DNA from: Metarhizium brunneum
Lineage: Eukaryota > Ascomycota > Sordariomycetes > Hypocreales > Clavicipitaceae
DNA: 64,000 nt
NCBI RefSeq assembly: GCF_013426205.1
Contig: NC_089428.1
Coordinates: 1-64,000 of the forward strand
Direction: 5' to 3'
In this document: positions 23,296 through 34,500 of the stretch, piece by piece
How positions within the stretch are numbered: the stretch's first letter is position 1
How the letters are laid out: each line of letters starts with the position of its first letter
The notes under the pieces: generated by a model
What the model was told of the DNA's origin: nothing
Databases searched by the model: none
What the model saw: only the letters and a program-made list of their open reading frames with translations
Translations under genes and position numbers: made by a program

Positions 23296-23496
23296 GATAA
23301 ACGTGTATGTAGGATTTCAGTATAATTTCTCGTCCGGGTATAATGCAATAATACGCCAACTCTCAGGGCCCCAACCCACTGGCTTGTGGACTGCGTTGTA
23401 GAAAATTCGAATTTGCTTCTCAGTTTATGGTCCCGGCGTAGGAGAGCAGTAGTGGCTGCTGGGAAAGTTGGTGACTGTCGGCGCGACAGCCGCTCC

Positions 23497-24539
23497 CTAT
23501 GCGCCGTTGGCACAATCTCTCACGCCGTAGCCAAAGTTGGCGTTCTTGCAGAGGCACGCAGAATCCAGCGATCGACAGCCTAGCTGCGAGTACTGGGCAA
23601 TCATGTTGTTCATGCACGTTTGCTGGATCCCCTTGTTAGCAAGAGTCCCATCTCCCCGGGGGAACGGGGCCGCATATGCACTTACACCGCAGGGAGGAAG
23701 GTCGGAAGTGGCCGTAGGCGTAGGCGTAGGGGTTTGCGTCGGAGAGTTGGTGCCGGTCGCCATAAATGACGGACACCAGTACGAAGTCTCAAAGGAGATG
23801 ACGGTACTCGCCCGGTCCTCGTTGCTGCAGGCGCCGTTGGCGCAGTCGCGGATGCCGTAGTTGAAGTTGGGCGCGCGGCACATGCAGGCCACGCCCTTGT
23901 CACCGCAGCCCAGCTCTCGGTGCTTGGCTAGCATGTTATTGATGCATGTTTGCTACGTATATGCCATCAGCATGGGAAGCTCGCGCTCCAGGGACAAGAG
24001 CAAATACTTACACCGCACTGCGGGAGATCGCTGACGGCGGTCGGGCCGGTCCAGCTCGGCTTCGCGGTGGGGGTTGTGGTAGTGGTAGTCGTCGCAGGCG
24101 TAGACTTGGGCGTTGAAACGGTCTTCGAGGACGTGCTACTTGAGGAAGTGGATGTCGACGTGGGCACGTTGGTGGCGATGATACCATCAAAAGCCGTCGC
24201 CTGCACTAGCCAATTCTCCGCGGTTCCCAGCGTCGTGTCAATCAGCGACGAGCCGCCGTCAGTATAGTATCGGGTCAAGGCCGCGTGCGTGCCAGGCGGC
24301 ACCCAGGACGTGCACCACGCGCCCAGGCCAGGACGATCCTTGTTGCTGACGAGGCCGGGAGCGTAGAGGCCAAAGTCCCTGGCGGGCGTCAGCGGAGAGG
24401 TCCTTTACGTTGTCAAAAAAGACTACCAAGCATACTTGGGACAGCAGATGCGGTATGTCGAGTTGTAGTCAAACGACTCCCAGCGGTCCGGGCGAACCAG
24501 CTGCTCGTAGGGCGGTACACCAGACCAGGCCGGCCAATT
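23497..24539 (-). CDS. Secreted multi-domain protein with two CFEM domains, 5' end unresolved
   Basis: Exons read on the minus strand are: to 24427, 24378-24012, 23952-23686 and 23622-23497. Introns of 48, 59 and 63 bases separate them, each GT-AG and frame-consistent. The first part (containing RICCPKYAW-DFGLYAPG and GAWCTSWVPPGTH) is an unrecognised Cys-containing module. A Thr/Ser-rich linker follows. CFEM 1 reads LPQCG-QTCINNMLAKHRELGC, then ACMC, RDC, GAC, YWC (eight Cys). After a Thr/Pro linker comes CFEM 2, LPPCG-QTCMNN, then LGC, ACLC, RDC, before a stop at 23497 removes the last two Cys. CFEM domains are fungal extracellular modules, several of which bind haem or act at the host surface. 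The true start lies upstream of 24539 and could not be joined cleanly, so a broken 5' end is possible. Confidence 0.7.
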
Positions 24540-24727
24540 TCATGGACAGAGGCATCATGATGTTTGCGCTGTAGTCAGGAAAAAGGAAACAACGTACTGG
24601 CCATGTTGCCAACGTCAGTTAACGTGGGAGGGCAAGACTATACGTAAACGGGCAAGGGGCGCCTTGAACGCGGACTGTAAGCGAGCACGGCAGGGCTCTC
24701 CTGTCCCTCTTCTTTGTCTACCGGGGT

Positions 24728-24758
<31 letters not shown>

Positions 24759-25423
24759 TCTGTGCTGCGTACGGGGAAATTTCTTTGCGGTTCGGCGTAC
24801 AAACCAAGTTGAGTAAAGATGCACCCCTGGGGCGTGTCCAGCTCCTGCATTGGGAATTTGGGACCCCACCTGCAGCCTCGTCTAATCTTTCTTCACTCCG
24901 GGCCGCGCCACGTTTGAGCTTCCTGTTTAGGAAAGCACAAGGCTGGGCTACTCGTTAGCAGCTCCATGTACGTTGCCCGGAAATTAATCCTACTCTACTG
25001 TGTACTACGGCATTAGTATAAGCTGGTTCGTTCCTCGCAGCGCAGCTTTTATACAGCCTCGTATTTGTACAATGTAACCCATTCAATTTCCAGATTTGGA
25101 ATTCATACATGTCCGGTACTTTTTCTTCTTGTACGTACTTAGGTATATACGTACAATATTACTAGCTGCGACGTGTAACTTTTAAGAACGAGAGGATGCT
25201 GGTTGCAAGACAACTCTTGAATGAACAAGGATAATCTACGTCCTACGTGCAAATTAAAAGTCCTTTTCACAAAGTATCAGAAAGTTACATAGCAGCGTAT
25301 TTCAATAAATTCATTTTCTGATTTCTCATCCATGTAATCTGTCCAACTCTCCACCGTCGGTATCGTGCAAGACGAGCAGCCACGGTTGCAGATAGGTCAC
25401 TTTCAACGGTAAGCCTTGCTGAT
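24540..25423. other. Intergenic region, no gene seen
   Basis: This may include the unresolved first exon(s) of the CFEM gene just above 24540. Otherwise it contains a CT microsatellite and A/T-leaning sequence with TATA-like runs near 25000-25160. No open frame with protein-like features and no RNA gene was recognised. Confidence 0.5.
24732..24758. repeat. (TC)n microsatellite
   Basis: An uninterrupted run of about 13 TC dinucleotides lies in intergenic DNA. Confidence 0.95.
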
Positions 25424-26749
25424 TCAGCTACCTCTACATCTCAGAAGGGCGCTGCACCTGCCTGGCTTGCTGTGGCACTTTAGGAACTCGCCTTTTTGAT
25501 TCCTGTGAAACGGAATCATCTCACTGTTGGCGCGGATAGTCTCCATGTGAATTGTGGCCTTCTTCTGCGGATCCGGGTCCCCTTGCCACTTGCCGTATGT
25601 GCCAGCCTTTTTCGTAGCCGCTTTTGTCTTGTCCTTGACGATGGAGGATTGACCGCCCTGCGCAAGGGTCTTGTCCATGTCGACCTCTTCCCAGATCTCC
25701 AAGTCTGGCGTGTTGGGCGGCCTGTTTGGGTGGAGGTCCTTCTCGGGGCGGGTGCCGTTGGGGAAGATGACGAGCCTGGGTGTCTTGATCTGCTTGTACG
25801 AGTTGGACGGTCCATACTTGAGCTCCTTATCGACCCAGTCGGACTTCCACCGTACCTGGTCGGCGTTTCGGTACATGTTTTCCACCTCGAGCGCGTTTGC
25901 CCTATCCTTGACCCACGACTCGATGAGACTGGCTTGGGGAGAACTGTTACACGGAAATGGCTGGTTACACAAGGGCTACGGTCACGGGATTAGGGCAGAA
26001 GGCTCTCACCGACTTCTTGTATAAATAGACGGCTTCGGTCCCTCAAGGCCTTAAGGAAAACCAAGGACCTTTGATACCAAAGACTGTTATTAGATGAATT
26101 GAGTAATTGCTCCAAGCTAGGCCCTTGTCACAAGAACCTTCCTTGGCCATGGTCCGGAGCTGCTCGGCGCGCGCGCTTATGAGCCTCTGCATTTTCGCCA
26201 CGTCAAACAGCTCGCCATCGTTGAAGTCGGCCTCCGGAAAGTTGGAGTGGTCGATGATCTTGGAGGCGGCAAACTTGAAATTGTTGGTCCCCTTGATAGC
26301 GCGCTGGAGACGCATCTCGTCGAGAAGATCCGTCATCTTGTAGTTCAGAGTCAGGAACTTTTTCTTGACCTCGCTGCCTCCGTCTTCTGAACCAAATCTT
26401 CTGAAGTGACCGTTTGTTGTGCCAATGCCTACGAAGAACTCAGCCACAGAGACGGTGCTGGTGGGGAGGCCGCGGGCTTCCAGTTCCTTTGCAAAGGCCT
26501 TTGTAAAGGCGTCGTTGGTTGACCGGCGTTTACCCAGACGCTTGCCTGCCCAATATCAGCATGAATGCTTTTGTAGAGAGGCCGCATGCAGTACTTGCAC
26601 CCTTCGCAGGTGGTCCAGCTGTTGGGGTCGTCGGGGAACAAGACTCTCTCCAACAAGTACACCTTGTACCAGCCCTCTCCCTCCCAAATGACGGCATCGG
26701 CTAGAGCCGCGACGGTGCCGACTAGCCACAGAAAAATGAAAACGCGCAT
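25424..26749 (-). CDS. Unrecognised secreted protein, multi-exon
   Basis: The start at ATG 26749 gives MRVFIFLWLVGTVAALADA, a clear signal peptide, followed by a Trp/Tyr-rich stretch with TTCEGCKYCMRPLYK. The frame then changes to one reading NDAFTKAFAKELEARGLPTSTVSVAEFF. An intron ending at the CAG near 26549 (branch-like CTGAT upstream) would explain this, though its donor is unclear. Two more introns are inferred near 26.06-26.13 kb and 25.96-26.01 kb, the second with donor GTGAGA. They lead to the last exon (ASLIESWVKDRANALEVENMY, ending at 25424). The total would be about 400 residues, rich in Lys and Asp and without membrane segments. I do not recognise the family. Exon ends are approximate, and a mutated gene cannot be excluded. 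Confidence 0.55.
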
Positions 26750-27718
26750 TGTGGCGACGTTTTGCAACGGGGAGAGAATATGTCTTTAGAAGCAAGTAAA
26801 TGACGGGCAACGAATGGCAGCAACGGCGAGGAGCTTTACGACGTTGGTAGAGGAAGCTGAACAATGTCAGGCTCTACGGAACCTGTACACAAGACGCGTC
26901 CCATGATCTTGGTGCTTTCTCGTTTTCCAAAACTTAGCCTCGGCATGCCTGTTCTACCCGCCCGCTGACCAAGACTGGGAGCAGGAAATGAAGCCTCCAA
27001 CTGCTGACCTGGGCCATCCCCATACCCCGAACCTTACCAAGGCCACATCGTGCCGTGTTATCCGTGCACCAGTTTCTTTTTCTTGGTCAAACGAGCTCCG
27101 TAATCGAGAATGCGGAACAATCCTGCAGGTTGTAGAAGACGCGGAGAGCGCCACCTGCCAATGCCGTCGCGATGCTGCGCGCCCCATGTCTCCATGTCAC
27201 AGTGATGGGAATGATGAGGTCTGGTTTTTGGGAGGCAGGTTTGAAAAGGGGGCTAGCCATAAACTCGGTCAAATTTGCAGGGAAATTGGGGGAGCAATTA
27301 CCTTGTGACTGGAACGCGACCTTGAGCGAGAAAACAAGGGCTTTGTGTGACTCTCGCATGCTTCAAATGTTGTGCAACGGGCATGATTTCAATACTACTA
27401 CTCCGTAGACCAGACCAAGACAAAGTCAGACCAAACCCTGCAGTCCGCTCTATGTGTTGCACAGGGTAGAAGGATGTCTGGTATAAATACATGAAATACT
27501 ACGGCGTGCTTCTGGCGCAAGCTTCGGGCCGACGGTATAAGTTGCATTTATGAAACGAGGAGCAAGCCTTTGGAAGAAATCAAGTTGCCATGTGTGCGTA
27601 GCCTGCTTGTCCCTTGTTAGGTCTTTTCATCTTGTTGTTCTACGCTCATTGGCTTTTTTCCCTTTTCATTTCAATAGTTCTTTCATTCTTCACTCAATCT
27701 TGTCATTCACGAGCCAGA
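26750..27718. other. Intergenic region between divergent genes
   Basis: It lies between the start of the secreted-protein gene (-) and the start of the GH55 gene (+), so both promoters should be here. Overlapping open frames of about 90-106 codons at 26988-27359 on both strands have no recognisable motif. A TATAAAT-like element lies near 27481. No RNA gene was seen. Confidence 0.5.
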
Positions 27719-28890
27719 ATGGTCGCAGTGTCGGGGATATGGCTCCTCTGCCTGTCTCTAGCCAGCCTTTCACAGACCACTGCCGCAACAGAGTCGAAGC
27801 ATGGCACTTCGGCGTCGCGTTCCGATAGCTTCTTGTTCCAGTCTAGAGCTATTTACCCCAAAGGCGTAAAGCTCAACTCCACGTCGGAAGACGCCACGCT
27901 CGCGGAAGCTCTCAAGCTTGTTCAGGAAGCTTCCAAGCAGCAGGGCGACTACAACGCGCACCGCGTGGCCAACCCCAAGCGCAACGAGGAAATCTCCAAG
28001 GCCTCAGCTGCGCGCAGCAAGAGAACTGCCAACGCCGGGCCTCGGGCTCCGACGCTGACTCCTGCGCTGCGCAAGGCAGCGGCCATAATCGCCGAGCATC
28101 AGGCCAAGCAAAATGCCAACAAGACACAGCCAGAGTACCCCCAACCACGTCATCTCAAACCGCGTACTGGCAGCAGCAGCGGCAGCCTCGACGCCCGTGA
28201 CTTGACGTCAAAGTACTGGTTGCAGGACATCAAGCACACTGGACTGGCGCCCATGGGGGCCAACAGCTCATGGCCCGTCTTTCGAGACGTGACCAACCCC
28301 ATGTTTGCGGGCGGCGCCAAGGGAGACGGTGTTCACGACGACACGGATGCCATCAACGGTGAGTCCAAAAGCCACGATTCGTAGAGCCTAATTAACGTCT
28401 GGTCATGTATCAGCTGCCATCGCCTACGGCGGCAACTGCGGCGAGGGCTGCCTCTCCTCCTCGGTCAAGGGCACGCTTGTCTACTTCCCTCCCGGAAAGT
28501 ACCTGATTTCCACTCCCATCAACACCATGTACTACTCGCAGCTCGTGGGCAACGCCAACGACGTCCCTACCATCGTCATCAGCAAGGACTTTGTCGGCCT
28601 GGGCGCCATCCAGAGCGACGTCTACATTCCCAACCAAAACGGCGACGAGTGGTACATTGAGCAGTCCAACTTTTACCGCCAGGTCCGCAACTTCAACGTC
28701 GACATTCGCTAGACCACGACTAAGAAGACGGCCGCCTTCCACTGGCAGGTGGCCCAGGCAACCTCCATGACCAACGTCTACATCTACACCAGCACGGATC
28801 CCGGCACCAACCAGATGGGCCTCTTTACGGAAAACGGCAGCGACGGCTTCATGTCGGACGTGTACATTAGCGGCGGCAAGTACGGTATTT
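27719..28890 (+). pseudogene. GH55 exo-beta-1,3-glucanase, N-terminal part, truncated
   Basis: ATG 27719 gives the signal peptide MVAVSGIWLLCLSLASLSQ. After a variable prodomain-like segment, the GH55 pectate-lyase-fold repeat starts: YWLQDIKHTG, PVFRDVTNPMFAGGAKGDGVHDDTDAIN, an intron at 28359-28413 (GTGAGT...CAG), then GTLVYFPPGKYLISTPI and FHWQVAQATSMTNVYI. GH55 enzymes release glucose or short oligomers from beta-1,3-glucan. A TAG at 28710-28712 interrupts the frame just before the TTTKKTAAFHW segment. Coding similarity ends at GGKYGI, exactly at a GTACGT donor-like site at 28891. About 55 bases later the A/T-saturated block begins. The remaining C-terminal half is not in the window, so the gene is dead. 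Confidence 0.88.
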
Positions 28891-29961
28891 GTACGTTGGC
28901 TATCACGTTGATAGTTATGGAAGCAGATTAAAGCGTGGAATTATCCTTAGATTAAAGCTATCTAGGGAAAGAAAATAAGCCTTTTTTATAAATATTAATT
29001 ATTATTTAATTAATTACTTAAAAAGTTAATAATTAAGAAATTTAATTATTAAAAATTTAATTTTAATAAGGTTATAATATAAGCTTTTTAAAAGCTTTTA
29101 ATAACTTTATTTTAATAATTATAATAAAGCTTTTTAAAACCTTTTAATAATATTAATAAATAGCTTTTTTTTTAAAAAAGGCTTTTAATATTAATATACT
29201 TTTATAATTTAATTTAAAAAACTATTAAAATTTAATAATTTTTAAGATAAACTAGATTTTAATTATTTTAGTTTTTTTTAATAATATTAATAATATTAAT
29301 AAGTTTTAACTACTTAATAAAATGATTAAATTATTAGTTTATAAAAATTTTTATTAATTTATTTATTAAATTATTAGTATTTTAAATAAATTTAATATTA
29401 AAAGTTTTTTATTAATAAGCTTATTAAATTTAATTATTATAAATATTAATATAATAAAAAGTAGTTTTAAGCTTTAAAAAACTATTATTAATAAGCTAAA
29501 TTATTTATAAATTATTATATTATATTATAAGTTTTTCTTAACTTAATTAAAAGCTTAATTATTAAAAAAGCTTATAAATTATAATAGTTTTTTTTATAAT
29601 ATATATAAAAGCTAATAATTTAGCTTTTATTAATAATATTATTATTATATTTTACTTACTAGTAATTTAGCTAATAAGTTTATTAAATAATTAAATTATT
29701 AAACTTTATAATAATTTTTAGGTTTATTAATTATTAATAAAAGTAATATTTAAAATTATTAAAAGCTTTAGGTTATTAAAGCTTTTAAGGCTATTAAATT
29801 CTATTATTAGGTATTATATTAAATATAAATACTTAATAATTTTTTTAATATTTGGTTAATTCGCTTTATAATTAAATAAAATTATATATATAATACTAGT
29901 ATTATATAAACGTAAAATCTAAAATAATATTAGGCTATACTAGGCTAAAAATAATAAAAAA

Positions 29962-30494
29962 CTAGAAAAGTAAACTATTTATATATTATAATATATTAAA
30001 TATATTAGCGTAATTAGTATTATATTATAGCTTACTAGTTATAGCTACTTTATAATAGCCTTAGCTATTATTATATAGTTAAACCTTATATATTATTATA
30101 TAAACCTACTAACTTTATAGCTATAACTTACACTAAGTTATACTAAAAACCTAAAATACCTATATACGCAGTATATCTGTAAGGTCTCTCCCGCATTCCG
30201 AGTTGATCTCTTCTGTAATAACAATATAAGCTCTAAAAATGCTAAGAAGCCTAATATAAGTAAATTGCCTATTATAACCTTTAGGGGTTAAAAGCTAATA
30301 AAGCTTAAAGGGTAATATAACTAATACTAGATTAAAAGCTTTTTATAATAAAAGAAATAGCTATTATAAAGCTAAAAATCCTAATCTAATAAAAATTAAG
30401 AAAAATAATAAGGCTATTAAGGACGTGGAAAAGAAGGCCTCTAGAAACGCGAAGCTAAAGCGCAGCTCCGAAAAGGCTGTTATACTGGCTATAA
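29962..30494. repeat. Subtelomeric repeat, copy 2, least mutated
   Basis: It matches the telomere-adjacent DNA (124-347 and 644-903) in order and orientation, with the middle spacer differing. Its right part, about 30361-30494, keeps normal GC and reads as a Lys-rich peptide frame (including KDVEKKASRNAKLKRSSEK). The equivalent bases beside the telomere are all A/T, showing RIP decay of a formerly coding element. The family is unknown. Confidence 0.75.
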
Positions 30495-31310
30495 AATACT
30501 TAATAATTTAATTAATAATTTATTACTAAATTTCTAATAAATTAAAAAGAAATTTAGCTAATTTAGCTATTATTTTAGCTATATTTAGTTTTTTAATAAT
30601 TATAATATAACTAATAAAGCTAATAATTTATTAATATTAATAAATTTAATTAGTAATTATATTACCTAAATTAAATTATAATTAATTTCTAGGTATTAGA
30701 TTTTTTTAAAGCTATTTTACTTAAATATATTAAATTTTATAGCTAATTTTTTAATATATAAATTCTAATATAATTAAAGCTTTTTAATAAGCTTATTTTA
30801 AAGGACTTAAATATTTAGGAACTAATATAGCTAGCTAAGATTTTTTATATTATAAGTAAATTTAAGCTTTTAAATTAATTAATTAGCTATTTTTATAACT
30901 ACTTAATAATATAAAAAAATAATATTATTATTATAAAAAAAAGCTATTAAAATTAAACTATTAAAAATATAAAGGTTTTTTAAATAAAACTTTAAGCTTA
31001 GCTACTTAAAAGTTTAATTAAGGGTTTATTATTATAATAAAAGTAATTTTTATAATTTATATAAAGCTTATAATAGCTTTATTATTTAATTAGGCCTTTT
31101 AAATTTTTTAAGAAATTTAATATAAATTTTTTTATTAATTAAGCTATTTATAAAAGTATTAATAATATTAAGCTACCTAGCTTTTATATTAAATTTAGCT
31201 ATAATAGCTATAAAAATTTAAAATAATTTTTTAGCTAAAATTATAATATAAATCTTTGTATTATTAGATAATTAAAGGTTATTTTATATATATAAATATA
31301 AGGGACTAGC

Positions 31311-31570
31311 TATACTTACAGCTATATATATATATTACTAAATAATAAAAATAAACTTAAAAAAAAAAATAAAAAAAAGGTTTTATTTTTTTTTTTTAAT
31401 ATATTTTATTTTAGCTTAAAGTTTATTTATATTAGGTTTAATTTAATTTTACTTAAGGTTTTACTTAAACCTAAAAGTTTTTATTAGCCTAGAGTTTATT
31501 TATATTAGGTTTAATTTAGCTTTACTTAGAATTTTACCTAGATTTAAGCTTTTAGCTTAAGTTTATAATA
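31311..31570. repeat. LTR-like direct repeat, copy A
   Basis: About 260 bases are closely similar to 47537-47794 in the same orientation. Both start TATACTTA and end TTTATAATA, as TG...CA LTR ends would look after RIP. The two copies bracket the full-length RIP-mutated gypsy element, which could therefore be nested inside an older LTR element. Confidence 0.6.
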
Positions 31571-34305
31571 TACTTTCTTATTTACTTATATTATTAGGTA
31601 ACCTTTTTTACCTAGGCTAAATACGCGTGTGCTTTACCTTTTATTTTTATTTATTTTAGTTTTTTATAAGATATAAAATAACCTTTTAAGAAAAAAAAAA
31701 AAAGAAAAAAAAATATTTTATTTTCTTTTTATAACTTCCTTTTTTTTTTATTTATCTTATTATTTTAATTATTTTAATTAGAATTACTTAGTTATTTTTT
31801 ATTTATACTTTTATTATTACTTATTTAATAATATTTTTTTCTTAAGCTAATTTATTTTTAAATAAATAAAAAAAAATATTTATAATTATTATTACTTTTA
31901 ATTTAACCCTTTTAAACTATTTTTTTAATTATAATTATTATCTTAAAAAATATATTATTAAAAGTAATTTAAATAATAAGAAACTTTTTAATAATAATAA
32001 AATAACTAATTTTTATATTTTTTATTATTAATAAATTCTCTTAATAAGTAAAAGATATTATTTATTTAGCTCTAGTATAACTTATAAAGCTTATTATAAT
32101 ACTTATTAATATTATTATTAGAACTTATATATTTTTATTAAGAATATAAAGCTATATTAATAATAAAAGAAAATTTAGTATTTTTATATTAATAAGAGCT
32201 ATATTATAATTATAGCCCTTTAAAAAAATCCTTTTATTAGTTAGAAAGTATATGATATTAAGTTTTTAGCTTTATTTAACTTTATTATAAAAAAGTTTAG
32301 TATTATACTAGGCTATACCTATTAAAATTCTAAGGCGGTTTATTTTATTAATATTTATAACTAGCTTATTAATTAAGCTATTATTCTAATAATTATTTTA
32401 ACCCCTAACTATTATAAAAATAACTTATTATAAGCTAATAAGCTTATCTTAGCTAATTTCTTTTATAAGTAAAGTAATATAATTATTATTATTAACTAGA
32501 TAGCTATTAATTAGTATAAGTTAATTTATTAATAATACTTAGTTACCTAAAAAACTTATTAATTATATATAACTATTTTTTAATTTATATTCCTCTTTAC
32601 TTATTATATTCCCTTTTATACTTTTCTTATTATTAGTTTAATTTTAAAGAGAAATATATTTTATAATAATATTAATAATAATAATTAATTTAATATTAAT
32701 AAAAATAAACTTAATTTTTTTTATAATTATTTTAGCTTTTATTTACTATTACCTTTAAGTATTTTACCTAATACTAAAGTTTTTTAGTATTATACTTCTA
32801 ATACCTATTATTTCTAGATAGCTTAAACTAGCTATTTTATTAGGCTTAATATTAATATATATACCTTAATATATACTTTATTTAGTTATTATACTTCTAG
32901 GTTTTATATTACTTAGTTTTTTATTATATTTTTACTTTTTATTTTTATAAGAAATATTTTTTATTATTTTAGCTTTAAATTAGTTTTAAATAACCTTAAT
33001 TTAATTATTAGTTATTAATATATTATATATTATTATTTTTATTTTATTATTAATTTACTTTTTAAGTTTTTATAGTTTATAAGCCTAATTATTAATTTAC
33101 TTTATAACTTTATTACTTTACTTTTAAATCCTAATTTTATTACTTTTATTATAGCTTTATTTACTTTATTTACTTAGCTTATTAACCTATATTTTTATAT
33201 TAAGGTTTTTAGTTTATATATATTTAATTATATTTTTATTATACTTGCCTCTTATTTTATATTATTTATACTTTATTTTACTCTAGCCTAGTTAGCTTTT
33301 AGTTTAGGTTATAACCAGCTACTTTTACTTTTTATTATAATATAAAATATTAATACTTTTAATTCTTAAGTTTTCTTAATTTACCCTTTTAGTTTAGCTT
33401 TTATTTAGCTTTAAAAGCTAGTATATAATCTTTTATTAGTATTTATATAAACTTTAAGTTAATAACTTACTTTTATTTTTTATACTTATTTTAATTATTA
33501 TAATATTACTTTTTTAAAGCTATTTATTATACTTTTATTAATAAATAATATTATAAAGCTAAAAAAGTTAATAAAGCTATATATTTTTACTTAGCTTATA
33601 AAGTTTACTTAAAGGTAAATATATAACCTAGTTATTTTTTATTAGCTTCTAGTAAAAGCTTATATTAAAGTAAATTATTAAGCTTATAAGGCTTATTACT
33701 CTCCCTTTTTTTCTTTATAATAAGGGTTTATATATAACTTATATTACCCCTGCCCTAGCTTTAATATCTTTAAGTATATAATTTATTATATTAATTTATT
33801 AAATTAAATTATAATAAAAAAATTAAAAAAAGGCTAGTTAATTACCAGGACCTACTAATAATATAATTAATAGCTATACCTAGCTAATTAAATAGTAATA
33901 TATAATTAAAAAAACACTATATATATATATTATAATACGTTAAATCTACTAGCTTAAAAGGTAATTTATAACCTTATATGCCGGTAAAAGCCTATAACTT
34001 TACGTATTAGAGATATAATAATAATAATAACTTATAACTATATAAGTTATACCCTAAAAAACTCAGAGTAATCTAATATAATATAAATTAATAAAGTCCT
34101 AACTTTTATAAAGCCTATTATCTTCCCTATAATTACCTTATTTTACCTTTATATACTTAATTTAAATAAATTACTTTATAAAGTAGCTACTTATAAGTTT
34201 CTAGCTTTATATTACTCCCTAAAGTATTATAGCTTCTTACTTACTAATATTAGATTTAATTAGTAGTTAATAACTTTATTATAATTATAATTAATACTAA
34301 AAAAA

Positions 34306-34500
34306 ATAATAAGCCTAATATAAGTAAATTACTTATTATAACTTTAAGAATTAAAGCTAATAAGCCTAAAAAGGTAATAAAAAAGCTATTATTATAAAAA
34401 ATATTAATAAGAAAAAAAATATATTATTAAAAGCTAAAAATACTAAAAAAATTAATAAACTTAATAAAATAGCTAAAAAAATAAGAAAAAAAAAAGAAAT
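34306..34500. repeat. Subtelomeric repeat, copy 3 (partial)
   Basis: It begins with AAGCCTAATATAAGTAAATT, like the second block of the other two copies (644 and 30246), and continues with the same A-rich, Lys-codon-like texture for about 200 bases before similarity fades. Confidence 0.55.

Noticed and set aside
24379..24426. Frameshift between the two upstream parts of the CFEM gene
   Set aside because: A 48-base GT-AG intron with a GCTGACG branch-like sequence restores the frame exactly, giving KYAW joined to DFGLY.
24732..24758. CT run as a regulatory polypyrimidine element
   Set aside because: Simple dinucleotide repeat with no nearby resolved start. It is recorded only as a microsatellite.
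26988..27359. Overlapping open frames on both strands before the GH55 gene
   Set aside because: The minus frame contains a donor-like AAGGTAATT and a hydrophobic start, but no consistent exon chain or family signature could be built.
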